DNA of 64,000 nucleotides from Pictodentalium vernedei. Its lineage: Eukaryota; Mollusca; Scaphopoda; Dentaliida; Dentaliidae. Where the stretch lies: NCBI GenBank assembly GCA_031216915.1, contig CM062291.1, positions 29,937,023 through 30,001,022 of the forward strand. Direction: 5' to 3'. This document shows, piece after piece, positions 57,183 to 64,000 of this stretch. Under the pieces are notes generated by a model. That model did not search any database. It saw only the letters and a program-made list of their open reading frames with translations, and was not told where the DNA came from. Each line of letters opens with the position of its first letter. Positions within the stretch are counted from its first letter, which is position 1. Position numbers and translations under genes: made by a program.

Positions 57183-57551
57183 GTGGCGGAATTTATTTAT
57201 TTATTGGTGTTTAAGGTCATATACTTATGCACAATGGCTAATCGTGACCGTGACAGTTTTACGGGTGGAGGAAGCCGGCGTACCCGGAGAGAACCACCGA
57301 TCATCGACGAGCAACTGTCAGCTCCCCAACATTCTAACTTTGTTCAAGCACCGCTCAAGCAGGGTTACAGCGGTTGAAGACGTGTGCCATCGGCATGCAG
57401 TACGCTTTAGACACGGCGTCATCGTGTCTTCATGTCGGCAACCGGGATAAAGTGCCTTGCCCAAGGACACAACGCGGGTCGGACGGGGATCGAACTCGGG
57501 ACCTCTAGCATAGAAGTCCAACAGTCCACCACTGAGCCACCGCGCTGCCGT
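57183..57551 (-). mobile_element. tRNA-headed SINE, minus orientation
   Basis: On the minus strand: A box 'tggctcagtggtggactg' (about 57541-57524), B box 'gttcgatccc' (57495-57486), then 'gtgtccttgggcaaggcact', 'ggttctctccgggtacgcc' and a tail 'aataaataaataaa'. A different tRNA-like head from 44459-44815 but a shared body. Confidence 0.9.
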
Positions 57552-57814
57552 GACGGAAATATGACCTTCTCAACTACTCAACATTCTGTCACCCTGTCAG
57601 GTTTCAAGACAACCGATCCGTAAATGCAACTTGTAGAGTGTGCTGAATAAATCCTAGAGGGCTGCCACGGTAGCCATTGTGGGTGGCCTATCGCAGCCAA
57701 CGAAGGATGTTCTCATCTACACATCACGTTATTACACTTCAAACTCGAACGATCGTTATCGTAACAAATTCGGCAACTGGACCGCCAATCGTATAACAGT
57801 CGTACAGCGGTTGT

Positions 57815-57893
57815 GTATTCATGCGAATTAATAACAGAGGATGTGGCTTCATAGTATGAAGCCACATCCTCTGTTATTAATTCGTATGAATAC
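57815..57893. repeat. 39-bp-arm hairpin abutting the LTR
   Basis: Arms 57815-57853 and 57855-57893 pair with one mismatch around a single base. The last base of the palindrome is immediately followed by the first base of the LTR. Confidence 0.92.
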
Positions 57894-59486
57894 TGTCAGG
57901 GGGCACCTAAGGCCCCGTAAGGCCTGGGCTGACGTGGGGTTATTTAGTCCCGCTGATGAAGTTGCGGGAAAATTAGACCAACGTGGAGGGTCGGAATCCA
58001 AGTGTCGCGAACTCGGCGCAGAGAGCTGAGTTAGACCGACGCCGTGATTCCTTCTCTGCCAAATTGGCCTGAAATGGGTTCGATTTCCGTTAGGTGTGAT
58101 TCCTAATCACTTTAGGCTGTATAATGGAAAGAATGATTCAAAGTAACAACGATTCTTTTATTTACACATAAAAATAAATCCGTTTCAATATTTCAACAAT
58201 CAACAATTCAATTCTTTTCACAGAAAATGGGTCACTACGGTTAAATAATTCTAAACAATCATATAGTCATTCTATAGCCCTGTACTGGCACTATAGTCTA
58301 CACACTGGAAATGTTACTACCGTGAGCTCGCCATAAGAGCTTCACAAATCTGAAATGTTATTACTGTGAGCTCGCCATAAGAGCTTCACCCGCTTAGGCT
58401 CAAATGTCAACGTCTGCGCGTAACTGTACCTCTGGCTGTTGGAGGGTTCCGACCAGTAATGTTCGTCATCTATAAACCACCGTACTTCTGATTTGGGTCA
58501 GATATTGTCTACTCATACCTTATGTGCCTTTTGAAAGTCCTCCGTGAAAGTCCTATTGAAATATCCACCGTTCCTGGTTGAATTCACGATTCACAGATGC
58601 CCCTTTTTGTGCTAGGGCGAAATTGTCACTCACACCGATCTCCAGTCGGTATTACGATGTTCCGACAGCAAAACAAACTACTCAGAACGCAATCAGGCTG
58701 ACGCTTCAAAGGGTTAATACGCACAATACAATTAACCTACACTTCTGACTATTGCAGGCCGATACCTGCTACTCGACAATCTAAACTTTAACGTTCCACC
58801 TGGGGTGTTCCTTCTCACGAATTTGGCCCCGTAGCCGCCTATCAACGCTAAGCTAAATCAATCATGGAATGCCCTCTCTGGCGATTCCAGCCGTTTCAGG
58901 GTCCTGTGATCGAAGGTACCCTTATGCCAGGAAACAGAGTCCGCCTGTCCTGGACTTCACCAACGTGTGTGTGACCCCAAGTGTGTGTCCAATGCTCTGC
59001 CCTTCCAGGTATATATATACTTTTTACCCTAAACTGTCAGGTGGACCGACGCTCATCTGTCCACCTGTCAAAACGGTGGGAGATGACGTATATCGAGGCA
59101 GAATCAATACAAGTCATCTCACGCGTGACTTAACGATGATTCGTTCCTGACACGCATTGCTATAACTAATGATCAGGTGACGACACGACAGACATTTCTA
59201 TCTTTTTAAAATCTCGTTTCTCAATTGGCCGTGACGAAAACCGATTACGTCTCGTAAGACTCCGACTACTGTATAAATTAAATGAGATCAGACCTTATCT
59301 AACATACCGTTTCTCCCCTGGGTCCCTGCGCTAAAGCTGGATATACACCACGTGTGTTTTTCCAGCTTTACAGAGAAGTGAAATTCATGTAGGTTTTTCG
59401 CCTTGACGCGGAATATATTTTGAACTTACAATATCTTTAAATATGAGGCCCCTTGTCCCTATATTTAGGCTGGCTTTGCCCTGACA
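57894..59486 (-). repeat. 3' LTR, 1593 bp
   Basis: The short inverted ends are 'tgtcaggg' and 'ccctgaca', as expected of LTRs. The right boundary is inferred from that terminus and the adjoining purine tract on the minus strand ('ggaagggagt', 59496-59487), because the other LTR is cut off. A TATA-like 'gtatatatatacc' lies at 59008-59020 and an AATAAA at 58157-58162, both on the minus strand. Confidence 0.85.
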
Positions 59487-59814
59487 ACTCCCTTCCCGAG
59501 AGAAACACCCTGTGTATCTCTTAAAACACAAGGGGCAAAGCCACGTACGCTCGCCTCTCACACCTTTTTACAATCTACCCATCATGTTCAAGACTACAAA
59601 ACTGTGCCCTAGTGGTCGTGGGGTTCGAGACCGGGCTCATGCGTCGGCCATACCGATTCCCACGACACACACGCTACCACATGCTCCCGTCTTGCGGGTT
59701 TACATATGGAGAGTAGCCTTATTCTTAGATTTGCAGCACTCTCTCTCTGTAATACTATATATTTACACCTAAACATACACATTTTTATACACGTTCGCCC
59801 ATTTTGCAAACAGT

Positions 59815-60290
59815 TCACTTGGCACTCACTCCGACGAGTAACACCGTCCGCGTCTTTGCGTCAGATGGGTTAATTCCAACGGAGTGTAACTTCGCCTCCC
59901 ATTCCCCTATGACTTGTGAAGGGGCAAACGACCCCGCGTTATGTTGAGCCTCACCCTCGCAAAGCTCAACCAGGGGATTAAAATTGTGCCTCACACACTC
60001 ACACATTCAACACACAGATTTCCCGACCGCGCCTTTGCGACAGACGAGGTTAGTGTGCCTCACATTCCCAACAAACACTCGTCAATAAAAACAAGCGCGG
60101 TTTCCCCGGGCCTTAACACCGGGTTTGTGCATCCCATACTTACAAAACTCGACACACAGGCTCCCCGTCCACGCACACGCGACAGACAGGGCAGTGTATC
60201 TCACATTCGCACTCACAACCAACTCTGGTCAGCAGTCAGAGCAATAATAATAATAAAATAAGAAAATTCCTCCGGGCCTTAACACCGAGT
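59815..60290. repeat. degenerate tandem repeats inside the LTR element
   Basis: About 160-bp spacing between 'gccttaacaccgggttt' (60109) and 'gccttaacaccgagttt' (60276). 'cctttgcgacagacgagg' and 'cacgcgacagacagggc' are further shared blocks. It occupies the place where pol would be expected. Confidence 0.65.
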
Positions 60291-60381
60291 TTACGAAGCC
60301 CACCACCTCACCAACAAAAATATTTGCGACTGGAGCCCCCGTCCCAGACACCAGGCCCACAGCCACCCAACTATTGCTTCT

Positions 60382-62421
60382 TCATAACCACCGACCATTG
60401 GTAGGGGCCCGGTTCCCAGTATCCCCTTGGGTAACCCTTGACACACCTCTACTTCTCGCCCCGTCATTTCTACGGGTATTCCACCAGGGTCCCCATACCC
60501 TGTCGTTGTCGCATTCCCAAGAGCTTCCCTTGGCGCTATATCCCCCAGGCTCACTCGTCCCGGCGATTACCGTAGTTCGAACGACACTGGCCGTCCTTGG
60601 CCCTTGTGCCGTCGACCCCCCGGTCCATTGCGACGACTTCTTGCGCACAGTGGGCGCTGTGCGCCCCCGGCACTCTCTACGTGGTCTCCGCCACCTAGGA
60701 TGCTTCTCCTTTGATTTGTGGACCCTTTTCTCGGTCACCTGGGCGCCCACCTTAGCGGTCCCATCCACTTTGACACACTCAACTTGTGTTGACCCGTGCC
60801 CTCTCAATTCTGGAGGAGTTTGCCCAGCCATTTGCGTGGGTCTGGCCTCCCCTCTCCACACAGGTGACACCGACTTCTGGGGGAGCTCAACTCCCCCACA
60901 TAAATTTGCTTGAGGGTCTTTCCCCAATGATCCCATTGGGTTCCCTCGCTGTTTGGCGTTTCGCCTGGACCGCCTGCGGCCCCTTCTCCCTAATTGGACA
61001 GGAGTCGTCCCTCCTGAAACTTCCCGACATTTCGCCGTGTAGGGGCCATCCCCTGGACCATCGGATTGGTTCCCCCTGGGAACCTTCCCTTCCTTACTCG
61101 TTGGGCCCTCACTTGGCCCCCTATCCCTGGACCATAACTCATCAGGGCTTGCCCTCACCCCTGGGATATTACCTATGACCAGGTCGTACACAGGTGATTC
61201 AATGCACATGGCTTCCACTTCGCCACAATAAAATGGGGTATCCACAGTTATCCTCGCGATGGGGAACCTTCTAACGGTCCCATCTATCAAAATACACAAA
61301 TGGTCGCGCCCCAACAATTGCTTGTCGTCAACCAGTTGCTTTCTAACCGCTGCAGAGGAGCACCCAGAATCCCGGAGCAGACGGATCTCCCTTTGTCCCA
61401 CATACCCTGGGTACACTGGCATATCAACCTTCTCCTGCGAAGTTGTGAGCCTTTCACATATGCCACTTATTATCGGGACAACCTTCCCGCCTTCCAGCCT
61501 TAATTCTCCCTCTTGTATACATTCCCGGAGGGGACTGTGTTCTGGACCGATAGTTTGACAGAACGCTGCCGTCTGCCTACTGGGCCCTGGATCTACGCGG
61601 TCACCTTGCTTCCAACCCCTTGGCGCTGCGTTCCCGGCCCCCTGCTGAGGTGGTCTAATGTTCCCAGTGGTCCTTACCTGCTTCTGCCAGCAGTCCCTGG
61701 CAATATGACCCCGCTTGTTGCAGATAAAACAAGTGGTGTCCTTGGGAGCGCTCCCCTTCCGGCTGGTCTGCGACGCAGGAGGGTCGGGGTGGTGTTGCCT
61801 GACGGGTGCCATTGCCAACCCGTTTGCCCCATCCCTAGCCGATTTGGGTGCGTTTACACTCCCACCGTGGGCCTCGATGTAGCGTCCTGCCACAGTTGCC
61901 ATCTCATCATAGGTGGGCGGACCCCTTTCCTTGATGAACAGGCCCAACTCCTTGGAGCATGTAGTTAAAAACTGCTCCCGGAGAAATAGATCTCGCAGGG
62001 CTCCATATGACTCATTCACTTCTGCGAGATCAGTCCAGCGGTCAAAGTACCGCCTAGCTCGGGCAAAATACTGAGGTACTGTTTCTCCCTTCTCCTGCTT
62101 AATTTCTCGGAACTTGGTCCGGAATCCTTCTTCAGTGAGCTGGTATCTCCGAAGGATGGCATTCTTCAGCCCACTGTAGTCGTTAAGAAGTGCAGGAGGC
62201 ATACTGGTATAAGCCTCGAGGGCTTTACCTGACAACAAAGGGCTCAAGCACATAGCCCATGTGTCTTCTGGCCACATTTGACTGGAGGCAAAACGCTCGA
62301 ACCTCTCCAAGTACGAGTCCAAGTCATCTGTGTTTTCATTGAAATGAGCGAGATGGGGGCGTGGGGCATGAATTGCTACCCCTGCACTCCCATCCCCTGA
62401 GCGCCGACTTTCATTCTCCAC
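60382..62421 (-). CDS. gag-pro: gag-protease open frame of the LTR element
   Basis: A 680-codon open stretch. Its first codon at 62421 is GTG, so translation must enter from the upstream gag start. N-terminal third: a Ty3-type capsid region with 'LDSYLERFERFASS' and 'VPQYFARARRYFDRW'. Zinc knuckle 'CFICNKRGHIARDC' near 61693-61734 (CX2CX4HX4C). Retropepsin-like 'RLLRDSGCSS' near 61355-61384, with the second-lobe-like 'YDLVIGN' downstream. After the protease the frame is an Arg/Gly-rich tail of about 200 residues with no reverse transcriptase motif. A frame break separates it from the true gag start. Confidence 0.85.
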   Translation of the reverse strand: MENESRRSGDGSAGVAIHAPRPHLAHFNENTDDLDSYLERFERFASSQMWPEDTWAMCLSPLLSGKALEAYTSMPPALLNDYSGLKNAILRRYQLTEEGFRTKFREIKQEKGETVPQYFARARRYFDRWTDLAEVNESYGALRDLFLREQFLTTCSKELGLFIKERGPPTYDEMATVAGRYIEAHGGSVNAPKSARDGANGLAMAPVRQHHPDPPASQTSRKGSAPKDTTCFICNKRGHIARDCWQKQVRTTGNIRPPQQGAGNAAPRGWKQGDRVDPGPSRQTAAFCQTIGPEHSPLRECIQEGELRLEGGKVVPIISGICERLTTSQEKVDMPVYPGYVGQREIRLLRDSGCSSAAVRKQLVDDKQLLGRDHLCILIDGTVRRFPIARITVDTPFYCGEVEAMCIESPVYDLVIGNIPGVRASPDELWSRDRGPSEGPTSKEGKVPRGNQSDGPGDGPYTAKCREVSGGTTPVQLGRRGRRRSRRNAKQRGNPMGSLGKDPQANLCGGVELPQKSVSPVWRGEARPTQMAGQTPPELRGHGSTQVECVKVDGTAKVGAQVTEKRVHKSKEKHPRWRRPRRECRGRTAPTVRKKSSQWTGGSTAQGPRTASVVRTTVIAGTSEPGGYSAKGSSWECDNDRVWGPWWNTRRNDGARSRGVSRVTQGDTGNRAPTNGRWL

Positions 62422-62570
62422 ATCGGCCCTTGCTCCGAGGAGCTCTAATTCTCTCTCGTGCCTCTGTTGTTCGAGCTCTCGCTCTGCCTCCCTTGCCTCC
62501 CTTGCTAATTGGGCTTCCCTCTCTCTCGCCTCATTTGCTAATTGAATCTCTCTCTCTTTCGCCTCATTTG

Positions 62571-62891
62571 CTAATTGAATCTCTCTCTCTCTTTCGCCTC
62601 TCTTGCGTCTTTCTCACGCTCTCGTTCTAATTGGGCTTCTCTCTCCCTCGCCTCTCTTGCGTCTTTCTCACGCTCTCGTTCTAATTGGGCTTCTCTCTCC
62701 CTCGCCTCTCTTGCGTCTTTCTCACGCTCTCGTTCTAATTGAATCTCTCGCTCTTTTGCGTCATTACGTAAGGCAATCTCCTTGGCCTCACGTTTCTGCT
62801 CATCTTTAACGAACTTCTGAAGTTCGGCTCCCTCAAGGCCCATTTCCTTGCCTAATGATACCAGTTGGGCGAGGGGTGTAACAACATCCAT
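62571..62891 (-). CDS. gag: gag N-terminus, ends at a frame break
   Basis: Starts at an ATG (62891) in the leader-proximal position with 'MDVVTPLAQLVSLGKEMGL'. It runs into three near-identical 20-residue Glu/Arg repeats ('REREAQLEREREKDAREA' type) predicted to be coiled coil. Inside an AG microsatellite at about 62578-62600 the frame shifts by two bases relative to the main gag frame and stops after 106 codons. The corresponding repeats continue in the other frame. Either this copy is disabled, or the tract length is variable or miscalled. Confidence 0.78.
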   Translation of the reverse strand: MDVVTPLAQLVSLGKEMGLEGAELQKFVKDEQKREAKEIALRNDAKEREIQLEREREKDAREAREREAQLEREREKDAREAREREAQLEREREKDAREAKERERFN

Positions 62892-63216
62892 TTTGATTTT
62901 TTCTTTCTATCTTCAACACTCGTCAGAAAGAATGAAGAAGGAAAAGGAAGAAAGAAAAAAAAAATATGGCAATTAATCCTAATTTACCTCTGTAATTTAA
63001 CGTAGTTAAACGCCCCAATACTCTGAAACCTACCGCAGTTATAATGGCTATTAAGTATCCTCTTGGGGACTACTGTATTGCGATATTAAACCCTTGAACG
63101 GCATCAACTGACCGAACGCGTCAAAACCTAAACAGAACCGCCGTTAAAATAAAACAAAATTTCCATATAGCCATTTTTTACCTTTTAGAAATATCCTGGT
63201 AGCGCTCGCCAATCAA
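62892..63216 (-). other. 5' untranslated leader of the LTR element
   Basis: AT-rich leader between the primer-binding site and the gag ATG, with no ORF. Confidence 0.7.
63195..63211 (-). promoter_or_regulatory. candidate primer-binding site
   Basis: On the minus strand 'tggcgagcgctaccagg' begins 5 nt inside the LTR edge. It starts with TGG, the complement of a tRNA CCA end. The tRNA was not identified. Confidence 0.65.
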
Positions 63217-64000
63217 TGTCAGGGGGCACCTAAGGCCCCGTAAGGCCTGGGCTGACGTGGGGTTATTTAGTCCCGCTGATGAAGTTGCGGGAAAATTAGA
63301 CCAACGTGGAGGGTCGGAATCCAAGTGTCGCGAACTCGGCGCAGAGAGCTGAGTTAGACCGACGCCGTGATTCCTTCTCTGCCAAATTGGCCTGAAATGG
63401 GTTCGATTTCCGTTAGGTGTGATTCCTAATCACTTTAGGCTGTATAATGGAAAGAATGATTCAAAGTAACAACGATTCTTTTATTTACACATAAAAATAA
63501 ATCCGTTTCAATATTTCAACAATCAACAATTCAATTCTTTTCACAGAAAATGGGTCACTACGGTTAAATAATTCTAAACAATCATATAGTCATTCTATAG
63601 CCCTGTACTGGCACTATAGTCTACACACTGGAAATGTTACTACCGTGAGCTCGCCATAAGAGCTTCACAAATCTGAAATGTTATTACTGTGAGCTCGCCA
63701 TAAGAGCTTCACCCGCTTAGGCTCAAATGTCAACGTCTGCGCGTAACTGTACCTCTGGCTGTCGGAGGGTTCCGACCAGCGATGTTCGTCATCTATAAAC
63801 CACCGTACTTCTGATTTGGGTCAGATATTGTCTACTCATACCTTATGTGCCTTTTGAAAGTCCTCCGTGAAAGTCCTATTGAAATATCCACCGTTCCTGG
63901 TTGAATTCACGATTCACAGATGCCCCTTTTTGTGCTAGGGCGAAATTGTCACTCACACCGATCTCCAGTCGGTATTACGATGTTCCGACAGCAAAATAAA
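63217..64000 (-). repeat. 5' LTR, truncated by the window end
   Basis: Matches 57894-58677 with four visible substitutions (near 63764, two near 63781, and near 63996). The TATA-bearing part lies outside the window. Confidence 0.95.

Larger units (their letters stand above)
57894..64000 (-). mobile_element. Ty3-type LTR element, gag-protease only, runs off the window
   Basis: Direct repeats 57894-59486 and 63217-64000+ bound a 3.7 kb interior transcribed leftward. From right to left: 5' LTR, primer-binding site, a gag start with coiled coil, capsid-like region, zinc knuckle, aspartic protease, tandem non-coding repeats, polypurine tract, 3' LTR. No reverse transcriptase, RNase H or integrase is present, and about 0.9 kb of non-coding sequence sits where they should be. 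The two LTRs differ at only four sites over about 780 bp, so insertion is recent and mobilisation must have been in trans. It sits beyond the visible NOS1AP exons. Confidence 0.92.

Noticed and set aside
60374-60913. Plus-strand frames of 130-179 codons over the gag region
   Set aside because: Shadows of the minus-strand gag-protease frame in a GC-rich stretch.

Overview
This 64 kb window is eukaryotic nuclear DNA from an invertebrate, most likely a mollusc. It contains one spliced host gene, tRNA- and 5S-headed SINEs, many TIR and hairpin repeats, nucleosome-sized tandem arrays and long C/G runs. The mollusc call is an inference from repeat style (for example the 'gaggcccc...gacgccggacg' and 'agtcccctaccgg' elements). 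Another lophotrochozoan is not excluded. Nothing looks prokaryotic, and there are no rRNA or tRNA genes and no CRISPR array.

Layout. 1-3.8 kb: degenerate arrays and two hairpin hAT-type MITEs with 8-bp target duplications. 3.8-10.07 kb: one 6.2 kb minisatellite with 35/26/24-bp units and higher-order repeats. 10.4-19.6 kb: dispersed repeats, a composite 2.3 kb element and a 3.5 kb array of about 132-147-bp units. 20.9-27.5 kb: a 6.56 kb DNA transposon with about 165-bp TIRs and one intact intronless 1534-aa gene. Its protein has two CxxC/HxxC modules, a DNID...HGT motif, an HTNYxRW motif, a FEN1/XPG-like nuclease domain and a C-terminal tesmin/TSO1-type CXC domain. I cannot assign it to a named superfamily, and it is the main novelty candidate. 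28-40 kb: repeats, hAT/PIF/piggyBac-like MITEs, a 5S-derived SINE and palindromes.

40.5-57 kb, minus strand: the last four recognisable coding exons of a NOS1AP (CAPON) orthologue, with clean splice sites and consistent phases. They encode the linker, the conserved coiled coil and the C-terminal tail. The PTB-domain exons would lie to the right of the window. The introns are full of SINEs, hAT, piggyBac-like and hairpin-ended elements. 57.9-64 kb: a minus-strand Ty3-type LTR retroelement with near-identical LTRs, gag and protease but no room for reverse transcriptase or integrase. Its 5' LTR runs off the window.

Recurring theme: well over twenty near-perfect palindromes, alone or inside MITEs. 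Within several hairpin families the two arms of one copy share changes that other copies lack, and one pair of copies differs by a symmetric loss of the hairpin tip. This suggests continuing arm-to-arm homogenisation or template switching. A structure-specific-type nuclease encoded by a local transposon makes an attractive but unproven partner for that observation.
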